In this document: in pieces, positions 1 through 9,133 of the stretch | Position numbering within the stretch: the first letter of the stretch is position 1 | Layout: each line of letters opens with the position of its first letter | NCBI RefSeq assembly: GCF_030719295.1 | Contig: NZ_CP120997.1 | Coordinates: 930,001-994,000, forward strand | DNA length: 64,000 nt | Source of the DNA: Streptomyces sp. Mut1 | GTDB lineage: Bacteria; Actinomycetota; Actinomycetes; Streptomycetales; Streptomycetaceae | Direction: 5' to 3' | Notes under the pieces: model-generated | The model's input: only the letters and a program-made list of their open reading frames with translations | Database searches by the model: none | What the model was told of the DNA's origin: nothing | Position numbers and translations under genes: made by a program

Positions 1-1
1 G

Positions 2-133
2 GCCGCCGTCGAGGCGGCCGGCAAGTCGCCGGTGTGCCCGGTCGTGGCGCTGGAGGCGACCGCCGATTCCCTCGGCGCCGTCGTGGAGAGCGGCGAAGTG
101 GCGGCCGGCGACGCACTGTTCAGCTGGCAGTAA
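2..133 (+). CDS. crr: PTS glucose-type EIIA component, 3' end only
   Basis: This is the last 43 codons of a gene that begins left of the window. The visible C-terminus contains valine- and alanine-rich strands and ends in the residues LFSWQ before a TAA stop, as in the barrel-shaped EIIA(Glc)-like proteins of the phosphotransferase system. The protein passes phosphate from HPr to a sugar permease at the membrane. The active-site histidine lies outside the window, so the call rests on this tail and on ptsI starting about 80 bases downstream. The crr-ptsI pair is the known arrangement in Streptomyces. Confidence 0.75.
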   Translation, partial: AAVEAAGKSPVCPVVALEATADSLGAVVESGEVAAGDALFSWQ

Positions 134-212
134 CGCGATCGGCGCAGTGACAGCCGACTGGATATCCACCACCGCGGAGGCAACGGCCACCGCACGACCG
201 GAGACGGGTGAA

Positions 213-1883
213 ATGGAGACAACGCTGCGAGGCGTAGGCGTGAGCCACGGTGTGGCGATCGGCGAGGTACGGCACATGGGCACCGCGGTGCTCGAACCGC
301 CGGCCAAGCAGATCCCCGCCGAGGAGGCGGAGCGCGAGCAGGGCCGGGCCCGGCAGGCCGTGGAGGCTGTGGCCGCCGACCTCATCGCGCGCGGCAACCT
401 GGCCGGTGGTGAGGCCCAGCACGTGCTGGAGGCCCAGGCCATGATGGCCCAGGATCCCGAACTCATCGCCGATGTCGAACGGCGCATCGCCGTCGGGAGC
501 ACCGCCGAGCGCGGTGTGTACGACGCGTTCGCCTCGTACCGGGCGCTGCTGGCGGGCGCCGGCGAATATCTGGCCGGCCGGGTCGCCGACCTGGACGACG
601 TGCGCAACCGGATCGTGGCCCGTCTGCTCGGTGTGCCGATGCCCGGTGTGCCGGACAGCGACGAGCCGTACGTCCTCATCGCGCGTGACCTCGCGCCCGC
701 CGACACGGCGCTGCTGGACCCGGCGCTGGTACTCGGCTTCGTGACCGAGGAGGGCGGGCCGACCAGCCACAGCGCGATTCTGGCGCGGGCGCTCGGTGTG
801 CCCGCCGTGGTGGCGCTGCCCGGAGCCGGCGAGCTGGCCGAGGGCACGCTGATCGCCGTGGACGGCAGCACCGGCGAGATCTTCGTCGAGCCGAGCGCCG
901 CGAAGCGGGCGGAGATGGAGAGCGCCGCCGCCGCGCGCAAGGCCGCGCTGTCGGCGTCGACCGGTCCCGGCGCCACGTCGGACGGGCACAAGGTGCCGCT
1001 GCTCGCCAACGTCGGCGGTCCCGGTGACGTGCCGGCGGCCGTAGAGGCGGGTGCGGAGGGCGTGGGCCTGTTCCGTACCGAGTTCCTCTTCCTGGACGAC
1101 AGCACGCAGGCGCCGTCCGAGGAGAAGCAGATCGCCGCGTACCGCGCGGTGCTGGAGGCCTTCCCCGAGGGCCGGGTCGTGGTGCGGGTACTGGACGCCG
1201 GGGCGGACAAGCCGCTCGACTTCCTCACGCCGGCGGACGAGCCGAACCCGGCGCTCGGTGTGCGCGGGCTGCGCAGCCTCCTGGACCACCCGGACGTGCT
1301 GCGTACCCAGCTGACCGCGCTGTCCAAGGCGGCCGAGGGGCTTCCCGTCTACCTTGAGGTCATGGCTCCGATGGTCGCCGACCGTGCCGACGCCAAGGCC
1401 TTCGCCGACGCGTGCCGTGCGGCCGGGCTGAACGCGAAGTTCGGTGCGATGGTCGAGATCCCGTCCGCGGCGCTGCGGGCGCGCTCGGTGCTGCAGGAGG
1501 TCGAGTTCCTGTCGCTGGGCACCAACGACCTGGCGCAGTACACCTTCGCCGCCGACCGTCAGGTGGGTGCGGTGTCCCGGCTCCAGGACCCGTGGCAGCC
1601 CGCGCTGCTGGATCTGGTCGCGATGTCGGCCGAGGCGGCCAAGGCCGAGGGGAAGAGCTGCGGTGTGTGCGGTGAGGCGGCCTCCGATCCGCTGCTCGCC
1701 TGTGTGCTGACCGGTCTCGGTGTGACGTCGCTGTCGATGGGCGCGGCCTCCATTCCTTATGTGCGCACCACGCTGGCCAAGTACACGCTCGCCCAGTGCG
1801 AGCGGGCCGCGTCGGCCGCGCGTGCGACGGAATCCGCCGAGGAAGCGCGCCTCGCGGCGCAGGCGGTGCTGTCGGGCGAGTAG
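213..1883 (+). CDS. ptsI: Phosphoenolpyruvate-protein phosphotransferase (PTS Enzyme I)
   Basis: This cytoplasmic enzyme takes phosphate from phosphoenolpyruvate and hands it to HPr, the first step of PTS sugar uptake. At 556 residues it has the family's normal length. The phosphorylated histidine sits in GGPTSHSAILARALG. The PEP-binding TIM barrel follows, with FRTEFLF, VVRVLDAGADKP, LGVRGLR, MVEIPSA, GTNDLAQY and the catalytic cysteine in CGVCGEAASDP. The ATG at 213 was preferred to an in-frame GTG at 147 because METTLRGVG is the usual N-terminus and a GGTGA-like ribosome site precedes it. It is the second gene of crr-ptsI. A strong hairpin follows the stop. Confidence 0.95.
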   Translation: METTLRGVGVSHGVAIGEVRHMGTAVLEPPAKQIPAEEAEREQGRARQAVEAVAADLIARGNLAGGEAQHVLEAQAMMAQDPELIADVERRIAVGSTAERGVYDAFASYRALLAGAGEYLAGRVADLDDVRNRIVARLLGVPMPGVPDSDEPYVLIARDLAPADTALLDPALVLGFVTEEGGPTSHSAILARALGVPAVVALPGAGELAEGTLIAVDGSTGEIFVEPSAAKRAEMESAAAARKAALSASTGPGATSDGHKVPLLANVGGPGDVPAAVEAGAEGVGLFRTEFLFLDDSTQAPSEEKQIAAYRAVLEAFPEGRVVVRVLDAGADKPLDFLTPADEPNPALGVRGLRSLLDHPDVLRTQLTALSKAAEGLPVYLEVMAPMVADRADAKAFADACRAAGLNAKFGAMVEIPSAALRARSVLQEVEFLSLGTNDLAQYTFAADRQVGAVSRLQDPWQPALLDLVAMSAEAAKAEGKSCGVCGEAASDPLLACVLTGLGVTSLSMGAASIPYVRTTLAKYTLAQCERAASAARATESAEEARLAAQAVLSGE

Positions 1884-1922
1884 GTCCGCGCCGGCAGCAC
1901 GAGAGCCGGCGGAACGAGAGGG

Positions 1923-1960
1923 GAAGGGGCTTCCCGCCGGGAGAGGCGGGAAGCCCCTTC
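1923..1960. terminator. Bidirectional hairpin between ptsI and the converging gene
   Basis: A perfect 16-bp stem (1923-1938 with 1945-1960) closes a 6-base loop. It lies 40 bases after the ptsI stop and 7 bases before the stop of the opposing gene. The position between convergent genes indicates a shared terminator. There is no long T-tract, which is common in Streptomyces. Confidence 0.75.
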
Positions 1961-1966
1961 GCCGTG

Positions 1967-2884
1967 TCAGCGGTGCTGCTCCGGCTCGTCGGCACCGATG
2001 TCGAAGCCCGCGCAGTACTCCACGCCGGACTCCGGGGCGACCGGTTCACCGGTGTCGGCGTCGGTGCAGTAGGCGCTGAAGACCTCGCCGGCGGTCAGCG
2101 GGGCGAGGCATCCCCCGTCGAGCCGCCAGCCGTGCACCCGGTCCGGGGCGCCGGGCGCGCTGGTCCGCAGGACGACTCCGCCGTGGCTCTCCAAGGCGAT
2201 ACCGACGGCCAGCACGCTGACGAATTCGGCGCCCTCCGCGGAGTCGAGGCAGGCCGGTCCCGTGCCGTCCCGGTCGGTGTGCAGGGCGGCGAGCAGCTGC
2301 TCGTGCCGCGTGGGTGTGCTGCACACCAGGTGATGGGTGCCGGGACCGGCCGCCGCCAGGGTGCGCTCCAGGAGGTGGGAGGCGCGGTCGAAGGCCGCGC
2401 GCCCGATGTCCTGGCCGCAGTCGGCGCAGTCGCCGAGGCCGGCCAGCAGCATGGTGGCGTACTCCCAGGTGGCCCGGCGGACCGCCCGTCCGACGAGGGC
2501 CGGGATCAGGGCGTCCATCGGCTGGCCCGCGTAGGCGACGGTGGCTCCGCAGGCGGCGATCTCCGCGGTGAAGCGGCTGCGGCCGGCCGGAGTGTCGGGG
2601 GCGATTCCCGCCTCCGCGCAGTACTCCGCGTACTCCTGCGGGTCGAAGAGGGCGACCGTCGTGTGCACGCCCTGGGCGGTGAGGGTCCTGAGGAGGCCTT
2701 CCACCTGCTTCAGGTAGACGCCGTGGTCCTCGAAGGTGAAGGTGCGGTAGCGCCGCATCGCCGCGAAGTCCTGTTCATCGGTCAGCAGGCCGATGGTGGT
2801 CGGTGCTTCGCGGCGCAGCGTGCGTCGCATGGTGGTGCCGGTCCGTCCGTGGACGGTGGTCCGCTTGTTCCTGGTGTGCGCCAT
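1967..2884 (-). CDS. Conserved hypothetical protein (305 aa)
   Basis: I do not recognise a family. The product is soluble with no membrane segment. A basic N-terminus (MAHTRNKRTTVHGRTG) leads into an alpha/beta-looking region with LLTDEQDF, then a CADCG cysteine pair near the middle and several scattered cysteines that could bind metal. The ATG at 2884 was chosen because GGGGGAAG lies directly before it; an in-frame ATG at 2911 would add nine residues. The coding frame has normal Streptomyces third-position bias. It is transcribed toward ptsI and stands alone, so no pathway can be inferred from neighbours. Confidence 0.75.
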   Translation of the reverse strand: MAHTRNKRTTVHGRTGTTMRRTLRREAPTTIGLLTDEQDFAAMRRYRTFTFEDHGVYLKQVEGLLRTLTAQGVHTTVALFDPQEYAEYCAEAGIAPDTPAGRSRFTAEIAACGATVAYAGQPMDALIPALVGRAVRRATWEYATMLLAGLGDCADCGQDIGRAAFDRASHLLERTLAAAGPGTHHLVCSTPTRHEQLLAALHTDRDGTGPACLDSAEGAEFVSVLAVGIALESHGGVVLRTSAPGAPDRVHGWRLDGGCLAPLTAGEVFSAYCTDADTGEPVAPESGVEYCAGFDIGADEPEQHR

Positions 2885-2951
2885 GACTTCCCCCAGTGCG
2901 CTGTCGAACATTGCTCACTCAGAGTAGTCATGGGCACTGACAGTGGCGGGT

Positions 2952-4928
2952 TCAGCGGCGTTCGCGGGCGAGCTTCTCGTAGAAGTGGAGGAGCTCCAGG
3001 TTGTCGATCGAACCGGGGTTGACGGCCTTGTCCAGGGCCGTTCCCTGGAGCAGGCGTTTGACCGGAACCTCGATGCGTTTGCCGGTGAGGGTGTGCGGGA
3101 TGCCGGGGACCTCGATGACCTCGTCCGGGACGTGGCGCGGTGAGAGGTTCTCGCGGATGGTGCGCTTGATGCTGTCGCGCAGGTCGTCGTCGAGGGCGGC
3201 GCCCTCCGCGAGGTGGACGAAGAGCGGCATCCAGTAGCCGCCGTCGGGCTCCTCCAGGCCGATGACGAGGGATTCGCGGATCTCGGGGAGTCGTTCGACG
3301 GCTTCGTAGATGTCGGCGGAGCCCATGCGGACGCCCTGCCGGTTGAGGGTGGAGTCGGAGCGGCCGTGGATGACGACGGAGCCGCGGCCGGTGATGGTGA
3401 TCCAGTCGCCGTGGCGCCAGGCGCCGGGGTACACGTCGAAGTAGCTGTCGTGGTAGCGGCTGCCGTCGGGGTCGTTCCAGAAGCGGACTGGCATGGACGG
3501 CATGGGCTGGGTGACGACGAGTTCGCCGACCTCGCCGGTCAGCGGCCGCCCCGCCGGGTCCCAGGACTGGAGGTCCGTGCCGAGGCAGGCGGCCTGGAGT
3601 TCGCCGATGTGGACGGGGAGGGTGGGGACCGCTCCGGCGAAGCAGCTGCAGACGTCGGTGCCGCCGCTGACGGAGGCGATCCACAGGTCCTCGGCGACTT
3701 CGTCGTGGAGCCAGCGGAAGCCGTCGGGCGGGAGCGGGGAGCCGGTGGTGGCCACGCACTGGACGCGGGAGAGGTCGAGGTCGCGTCCCGGGTGGATGCC
3801 GGCCTTGCGGCAGGCCATGACGTAGGCGGCGGAGGTGCCGAACAGGGTGGCCCCGGTCTGTTCGGCGACGCGCCACTGGGCGCTGACGTCGGGGTAGCCG
3901 GGGCTGCCGTCGTACAGCACGAGGGTGGTGCCGGTGAGGAGGCCGGAGACGAGGAAGTTCCACATCATCCAGCCGGTGGAGGTGTACCAGAAGAACCGGT
4001 CCTCGGGGCCGAGGTCGCAGTGGAGGCCGATCTGCTTGAAGTGTTCGAGCAGGATGCCGCCCTGGGACTGGACGATGGCCTTGGGCAGGCCGGTCGTGCC
4101 CGAGGAGTAGAGGACCCAGAGCGGGTGGTCGAAGGGGACCTGCTCGAAGACCGGTTCGGTGTCGGCGGCGGTGAGCGCGGACCAGTCGAGGGTGCCTTCG
4201 GGGGCGTCGGTGCCGAGCAGCGGGATGTGTACGACGGCGCGCAGGGTGGGCAGTTCGCGGCGCAGTTCGGCGACGGTCTCCGTGCGGTCGTGTTCCTTGC
4301 CGCCGTAGCGGTAGCCGTCGACGGTGAACAGGACGACGGGTTCGACCTGCTGGAAGCGGTCGAGGACGCTGCGGGCGCCGAAGTCGGGGGCGCAGGAGGT
4401 CCAGACGCCGCCGACGGCTGCGGTGGCGAGGAAGGCGGTGATCGCCTGGGGGATGTTGGGGAGGTAGCCGCTGACCCGGTCCCCGGGGGTGACGCCGAGG
4501 GCGCGCAGTTCGGCGGCGAGTGAGCCGACCTGGCGGCGCAGCTCGGACCAGGAGGTGACGGCCTGGGTATGGCTCTCGTCCACGTGGAGCAGGGCGGGGG
4601 CTCCGGCGCGCAGCGGGTCCTCGGCGGTGCGCAGCGCGTGTTCGGCGTAGTTGAGGGTGGCGCCGGTGAACCAGGTGGCGCCCGGCATCGAGCGCTCGCC
4701 GATGACCTGCTCGTACGGGGTGGAGAAGCGCACGTCGAACCATTCGGCGACGGCTTTCCAGAAGGTGTCGAGGTGGTCGACGGACCAGCGGTGCAGACTG
4801 GCGTAGCCGCCCTCGGCCGGTGCGCCGTGGTGCTCGGCGGCCCAGCTCTGGAAGCGGGTGACGGCTGCGGCCGCGATGCGGTCGGGGCCGGGCTGCCACA
4901 GGGGGGCTTCGTCGGCTGCTGAGGTCAT
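2952..4928 (-). CDS. acsA: Acetoacetyl-CoA synthetase
   Basis: This adenylate-forming enzyme joins acetoacetate to CoA using ATP. The 658-residue length fits the acetoacetate-CoA ligase family. After an N-terminal acyl-CoA-synthetase cap, the AMP-binding motif LYSSGTTGLPK appears near the middle, followed by TGSPLPP, SGGTDVCS and the C-terminal lysine region DSIKRTIREN-LSPRHVPDE. The start at 4928 (MTSAADEAP) has AGGGAG upstream; the longer open frame to 5090 lacks a ribosome site and codes poorly. The divergent GH31 gene begins 250 bases away. It likely salvages ketone-body or polyhydroxybutyrate carbon. The gene symbol is a family convention and not proven here. Confidence 0.9.
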   Translation of the reverse strand: MTSAADEAPLWQPGPDRIAAAAVTRFQSWAAEHHGAPAEGGYASLHRWSVDHLDTFWKAVAEWFDVRFSTPYEQVIGERSMPGATWFTGATLNYAEHALRTAEDPLRAGAPALLHVDESHTQAVTSWSELRRQVGSLAAELRALGVTPGDRVSGYLPNIPQAITAFLATAAVGGVWTSCAPDFGARSVLDRFQQVEPVVLFTVDGYRYGGKEHDRTETVAELRRELPTLRAVVHIPLLGTDAPEGTLDWSALTAADTEPVFEQVPFDHPLWVLYSSGTTGLPKAIVQSQGGILLEHFKQIGLHCDLGPEDRFFWYTSTGWMMWNFLVSGLLTGTTLVLYDGSPGYPDVSAQWRVAEQTGATLFGTSAAYVMACRKAGIHPGRDLDLSRVQCVATTGSPLPPDGFRWLHDEVAEDLWIASVSGGTDVCSCFAGAVPTLPVHIGELQAACLGTDLQSWDPAGRPLTGEVGELVVTQPMPSMPVRFWNDPDGSRYHDSYFDVYPGAWRHGDWITITGRGSVVIHGRSDSTLNRQGVRMGSADIYEAVERLPEIRESLVIGLEEPDGGYWMPLFVHLAEGAALDDDLRDSIKRTIRENLSPRHVPDEVIEVPGIPHTLTGKRIEVPVKRLLQGTALDKAVNPGSIDNLELLHFYEKLARERR

Positions 4929-5179
4929 GGGGCGGCTCCCTGGCTGTAGCGGGTACGCGGTGTGTGCGCAGGTCGCGCGCACGGGCTGGGGTGTGCGCGT
5001 GAGGCGACGCCACGGACGATGCCATGTGATCGTCTCTCGCACCAGGGTTGCCCGTACATGCTCTCGTGTCCCGGTATGTGGTCCGGGCACGTACGGGCGC
5101 GGGTGCGCCGCGGACCGGCGCGGGTGAACGGAAGTTGAACGGGGCCTGTTCGCGCCCTCGCGGGTGGCAGGGTGACCGC

Positions 5180-7531
5180 ATGAACGGTCGTGACCTGGTG
5201 CGCTCGGTGAAGCTGGTCGGTTCGAAGCGGGGGCTGCGCACGGTGCGCTCGGCGTGGCGCCGGGTGCGTGCGGACGCGCGGGCGCTGCCCTCGCGCGGTC
5301 CCGAGCGGGCGCGGGTGCCGGGGCCCGTGACGGGGGCGGAGCCGGGGCCGGGAGGCGGTGTGGTGAGGTTCGCCCGTTCGGAGCTGCGGATCCGGGTGGC
5401 GGTGGGCGGTGCGGTGTTCTGGGGGTGGGACGGTGCGGAGCCGCTGCCGTCGTACGCGTTGCCGAGGGAGGCGCCCGGTGCCGATCCGAGGGCGGTGCTG
5501 GAGCCGGGTACGGACGGTGGCTGGCAGGTGGTGTCGGAGCGGCTGACGGTCGCGGTGTCCCGGCACGGGGCGGTGGAGCTGCGGACGCCGGGCGGGGTGG
5601 TGCTGCGCCGGGAGCTGCCGCCGAGGTGGTGGGAGCCGGTGGGCGGCGGGGACGCGCGGTGGGTGCAGCGCTCGGAGGTGCCGGCGGACGCGCGGTTCTT
5701 CGGGCTCGGCGGGCGGGCTTCGGGGCCGCGGCTGCGGGACGGGTCGTACGGGTTGTGGAACACGGATCCGGGCGGGCGGTTCGGGCCGGGTGACGATCCG
5801 CTGTATCTGACGATGCCGGTGCAGGTGGTCGTCTCGGACGCGGGAACTCATCTGGTGTTCCACGACAACTCCTGGTCGGGCCGGGTGTCGTTGCGGGAGG
5901 GGAAGGAGGGGGCGGGGTCCGGGCACGACCGGCCGGGGATGTCGGAGGTGCGGATGGACGGGGGGCCGCTGCGCTGCTGGGTGGTGGCGGGCACGCCGGC
6001 CCGGGTGCTGGCGGGCTGGTCGGCGCTGACGGGGGCGGCCGTGGTGCCGCCGTCCTGGGCGCTGGGTCCGCAGCACGCGCGGTGGGGGTTCGGGAGCGAG
6101 CGGGAGGTGCGGCGTGTCGCGGCGGGGTACCGGGAGCGGGGGCTCGCGCTGTCGGCGCTGCATCTGGACATCGACCACTTCGACGGGCACCGGGTGTTCA
6201 CGGTGGACCGGGAGCGGTTCCCCGATCTGCCCGGCCTGGCGAAGGAGTTGCGGGAGGACGGGGTGCGGCTGGTGTCGATCGTGGACCCGGCGGTCGCGGC
6301 GGTGGCGGGGGACGAGGTCCACGACTCGGGCCGGGCGGTGGGCGCCGCGGGCGCGTTCGTACGGGATGCCCGGGGGCGGGTGGTGCGCGGGGAGGTGTGG
6401 CCGGGGGCGTGCGTCTATCCGGACTTCACCGATCCGGACGTGCGCGCGTGGTGGGGCGGACTGTACGAGGAGCGTCTGGCGCGGGGTTTCTCCGGGGTGT
6501 GGCACGACATGAACGAGCCGGTGTCGTTCACGCCGTTCGGCGATCCGTCGCTCCCCCGCTCGGCGCGGCACGCGCTGGAGGGGCGCGGCGGGGATCACCG
6601 CGAGGCGCACAACGTGTACGGCCTGGCGATGGCGCGTGCCGGGTACGAGGGGCTGGCCCGGCTGCGGCCGGACGAGCGGCCGTTCCTGTTCTCGCGCTCC
6701 GGCTGGGCGGGGATGCAGCGCTACGGGGGCACCTGGTCCGGTGATGTGGCGACGGGCTGGCCGGGGCTGCGGGCGTCGCTGGCGCTGGTGCTGGGTCTCG
6801 GTCTGTGCGGGGTGCCGTACTCGGGTCCCGACGTGGGCGGGTTCGACGGGTCGCCGTCGCCCGAGCTGTATCTGCGGTGGTTCCAGCTGGGGGCGTACCT
6901 TCCGCTGTTCCGTACGCACGCGGCGATCGACGCGGGCCGCCGGGAGCCGTGGGAGTTCGGGCCCGTGGTGCTGGCCGGTGCGCGGGAGGTGCTGGAGGAG
7001 CGGGAGCGGCTGCGCCCGTACTGGGTGACGCTGGCCCGGCTGGCCCGGCTGACGGGGGCGCCGTACGTCCGTCCGCTGTGGTGGTCGACCCCCGGGGACC
7101 GGGCGCTGCGCGACTGCGAGGACGCGTATCTGCTGGGCGACGCGTTGCTGGTGGCTCCGGTGCTGGAGCCGGGGGTTTCCGAGCGGGCGGTGCGGCTGCC
7201 GCCGGGGCGCTGGTACGACACGGTGAGCGGGGCGGTGTACGAGGGGCCGGGGCAGGTGGTGGTCGAGGCGCCGCTGTCGCGGGTGCCGGTGCTCGCGCGG
7301 GCCGGGGCGGTGATTCCGGTGCGGGGCGCGGACGGCGGGGTGGAGCTGGAGGTGTGGGCCCCGGTCGTGGGGCGCGGCGGTGGCGGGACGGTGGTCGGGG
7401 ACGCGGGTGACGGCTGGGAGCCGGTGACGGTCGAGCGGTACACGACGCGGCTGGTGGACGGGCGGGTCGTGGTGGAGCGTGACGGTGAGGAGGGCCGTGT
7501 GGAACGGCCGGTGCGGGTGCGGGGGGTGTGA
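5180..7531 (+). CDS. Glycoside hydrolase family 31 (alpha-glucosidase-type)
   Basis: The 783-residue protein is a retaining alpha-glycosidase. An N-terminal beta-sandwich (about residues 30-280) precedes the (beta/alpha)8 barrel. The nucleophile is Asp443 in WHDMNEP, and the acid/base is Asp522 in TWSGDVATGW. A C-terminal beta domain follows from about residue 650. There is no signal peptide, so it probably works on imported oligosaccharides. The ATG at 5180 follows GGCAGGGTGACC. GC content is extreme, with long arginine-rich shadow frames on both strands. Substrate cannot be decided from sequence; alpha-glucosidase and alpha-xylosidase are both possible. It converges on the NUDIX gene with only six bases between stops. 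Confidence 0.88.
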   Translation: MNGRDLVRSVKLVGSKRGLRTVRSAWRRVRADARALPSRGPERARVPGPVTGAEPGPGGGVVRFARSELRIRVAVGGAVFWGWDGAEPLPSYALPREAPGADPRAVLEPGTDGGWQVVSERLTVAVSRHGAVELRTPGGVVLRRELPPRWWEPVGGGDARWVQRSEVPADARFFGLGGRASGPRLRDGSYGLWNTDPGGRFGPGDDPLYLTMPVQVVVSDAGTHLVFHDNSWSGRVSLREGKEGAGSGHDRPGMSEVRMDGGPLRCWVVAGTPARVLAGWSALTGAAVVPPSWALGPQHARWGFGSEREVRRVAAGYRERGLALSALHLDIDHFDGHRVFTVDRERFPDLPGLAKELREDGVRLVSIVDPAVAAVAGDEVHDSGRAVGAAGAFVRDARGRVVRGEVWPGACVYPDFTDPDVRAWWGGLYEERLARGFSGVWHDMNEPVSFTPFGDPSLPRSARHALEGRGGDHREAHNVYGLAMARAGYEGLARLRPDERPFLFSRSGWAGMQRYGGTWSGDVATGWPGLRASLALVLGLGLCGVPYSGPDVGGFDGSPSPELYLRWFQLGAYLPLFRTHAAIDAGRREPWEFGPVVLAGAREVLEERERLRPYWVTLARLARLTGAPYVRPLWWSTPGDRALRDCEDAYLLGDALLVAPVLEPGVSERAVRLPPGRWYDTVSGAVYEGPGQVVVEAPLSRVPVLARAGAVIPVRGADGGVELEVWAPVVGRGGGGTVVGDAGDGWEPVTVERYTTRLVDGRVVVERDGEEGRVERPVRVRGV

Positions 7532-7537
7532 GCGGGG

Positions 7538-8047
7538 TCAGTGGTAGCGGCCGGCGAACCAGGCGTCGGCGGCCTCGGTGTGGAGGGGGAAGGCGAGTGG
7601 GGCGGGGGCGCGCAGGAGAGTGTGGCCGGTCGTCTCGTCGGTCGGTGCGGACGGCGGGAGGGCGGCGGCCGGCCGTTCGGGGAGCAGTCCGAACAGGAGG
7701 AGGTGCCCGTCGGGTGAGCTGAGGGCGTCGGCGAGGCGGACGTCGTCGGGGCGGGCCTCGATGCCGGTCTCCTCGCGCAGTTCGCGTACGACCGCGTGTT
7801 TCCAGTCCTCGGTGTGGTCGATGAAGCCGCCGGGGAGCGCGAGGCCGCCGAGGGCGGGTTCGATGGTGCGGGTGATGACGACCAGGCCGGTGGTGTTCCC
7901 GTCGGTGACGGGGAGCAGGGCGACGGCGACCGGGAGCGGGTTGCGGTAGGCGGTGTCACCGCAGGCGGCGCAGGTGCGGGGCCAGTGGTCGGGGGACGCG
8001 AGGCCGGTGTACGGGGCTCCGCAGCCGCCGCAGTGGGAGTGCTTCAC
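7538..8047 (-). CDS. NUDIX hydrolase with N-terminal zinc ribbon
   Basis: This 169-residue protein probably hydrolyses a nucleoside diphosphate linked to another moiety. Two cysteine pairs (CGGCG near residue 6, CAACG near 26) form a zinc ribbon like that of NudC-type NADH pyrophosphatases. The NUDIX box follows at about residues 74-96, with the G-x5-E-x7-REL-x-EE-x-GI pattern complete in GGFIDHTEDW through REETGIEA. It is shorter than NudC and lacks the NudC C-terminal signature, so NADH is not a safe substrate call. The GTG start at 8047 has GGAGAA six bases before it. An open frame runs further upstream but codes for nothing recognisable. Confidence 0.9.
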   Translation of the reverse strand: MKHSHCGGCGAPYTGLASPDHWPRTCAACGDTAYRNPLPVAVALLPVTDGNTTGLVVITRTIEPALGGLALPGGFIDHTEDWKHAVVRELREETGIEARPDDVRLADALSSPDGHLLLFGLLPERPAAALPPSAPTDETTGHTLLRAPAPLAFPLHTEAADAWFAGRYH

Positions 8048-8206
8048 GGGATTCTCCGTTTCCTCGTGCCGGCCGGGCGCCCGCCGTACGCGCACCGGCC
8101 GGGTGTCTCCCGTAGTCGTGGTGGCCGGGCGCGGAGACGGTGGCGGACACGCGCGGACTGTACCGGATCGGCCTCCCGGCGGGACCGGCCGTTGGAGGAT
8201 GTGCTC

Positions 8207-9013
8207 ATGACAGGTATCGCGACCGTATTCCGTACCCTGGCAGCCGCTGCCGCCGCCCTGCTCGCCGTGACCGTCACCGCCCCGGCGGCGCAGGCGCGGC
8301 CCGAGCCGAAGGCGCCCGGGGAGTTCGTCCCGCTGCGTTCGGTGGACCCCACGATCATGCAGGAGATGCGCTACCCCACCGCCCACGACTTCATGGGCGA
8401 GCCCGTGGACGGCTACCGCCAGTCCCTCTGCATCCTGACCCGGCCGGCCGCCGAGGCCCTCCACCGCGCCCAGCTCCGGCTGCTGCGGCAGGGGTACTCG
8501 CTGAAGGTGTACGACTGCTACCGCCCGCAGCGGGCCGTCGACCACTTCGTGCGGTGGGCGAAGGACCTCGACGACCAGACGATGAAGGCCGAGTTCTATC
8601 CACGGGTCGACAAGACCCGGCTGTTCGCGGACGGCTACATCGCGGAGAAGTCCGGACACAGCCGGGGCAGCACGGTGGACCTGACCCTCGTCCGGCTGCC
8701 CGCGCTGCCGACCCGGCCGTACCGGCCGGGCGAGAGGCTCGCACCCTGTTACGCGCCGCGGGCCGAGCGCTTCCCCGACAACTCGGTCGACATGGGCACC
8801 GGCTTCGACTGCTTCGACACGCTCTCGCACACGGACGACCCGCGCGTCCAGGGTGTCCAGCGCGCCAACCGGCAGTTCCTCAAGGAGACCCTCACCGAAG
8901 CCGGTTTCGTGAACCTGGCCGAGGAATGGTGGCACTACACCTTCCAGCCCGAGCTGTTCCCCGACACCTATTTCGACTTCCCGGTGGCCCGGAGGTCCGT
9001 CGCCGGACACTGA
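8207..9013 (+). CDS. Secreted D-alanyl-D-alanine dipeptidase (M15D, VanX/DdpX family)
   Basis: This zinc enzyme cleaves the D-Ala-D-Ala dipeptide outside the membrane, either recycling wall peptides or supporting glycopeptide tolerance. The 268-residue product opens with a signal peptide (MTGIATVFRTL, an alanine-rich core, cleavage after AQA near residue 30). The metal site is intact: SGHSRGSTVDLTL carries the first His and Asp, and EEWWHY the catalytic Glu and last His. DCYRPQRAVDHF is the usual arginine-bearing motif. GGAGGA precedes the ATG at 8207. It diverges from the NUDIX gene and ends at a strong hairpin. No vanHA partner is nearby, so a housekeeping role is more likely than acquired resistance. 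Confidence 0.9.
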   Translation: MTGIATVFRTLAAAAAALLAVTVTAPAAQARPEPKAPGEFVPLRSVDPTIMQEMRYPTAHDFMGEPVDGYRQSLCILTRPAAEALHRAQLRLLRQGYSLKVYDCYRPQRAVDHFVRWAKDLDDQTMKAEFYPRVDKTRLFADGYIAEKSGHSRGSTVDLTLVRLPALPTRPYRPGERLAPCYAPRAERFPDNSVDMGTGFDCFDTLSHTDDPRVQGVQRANRQFLKETLTEAGFVNLAEEWWHYTFQPELFPDTYFDFPVARRSVAGH

Positions 9014-9034
9014 GGCGCCGGGGGCAGCGGAAAA

Positions 9035-9069
9035 GGCGGCCGGGACCACCCCCGTGGGTTCCGGCCGCC
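9035..9069. terminator. Hairpin terminator after the dipeptidase gene
   Basis: A 9-bp perfect GC stem (9035-9043 with 9061-9069) extends inward through wobble and further pairs. It is flanked by AAAA on the left and TTTCTTCCTTTC on the right. This is close to a textbook intrinsic terminator. Confidence 0.8.
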
Positions 9070-9133
9070 CTTTCTTCCTTTCGGACGCAGCCGGGCCGTT
9101 TCCGGTTGCCGGTCCAGCCATTACGGTTCCCGT

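Noticed and set aside
2782..5763. 993-residue open frame on the minus strand
   Set aside because: It is an arginine/proline-rich shadow of acetoacetyl-CoA synthetase and the GH31 gene caused by high GC. The real genes have motifs and ribosome sites in other frames.
8048..9121. Upstream extension of the NUDIX frame
   Set aside because: It runs antisense through the D-Ala-D-Ala dipeptidase, has no motifs, and the GTG at 8047 has a good ribosome site.
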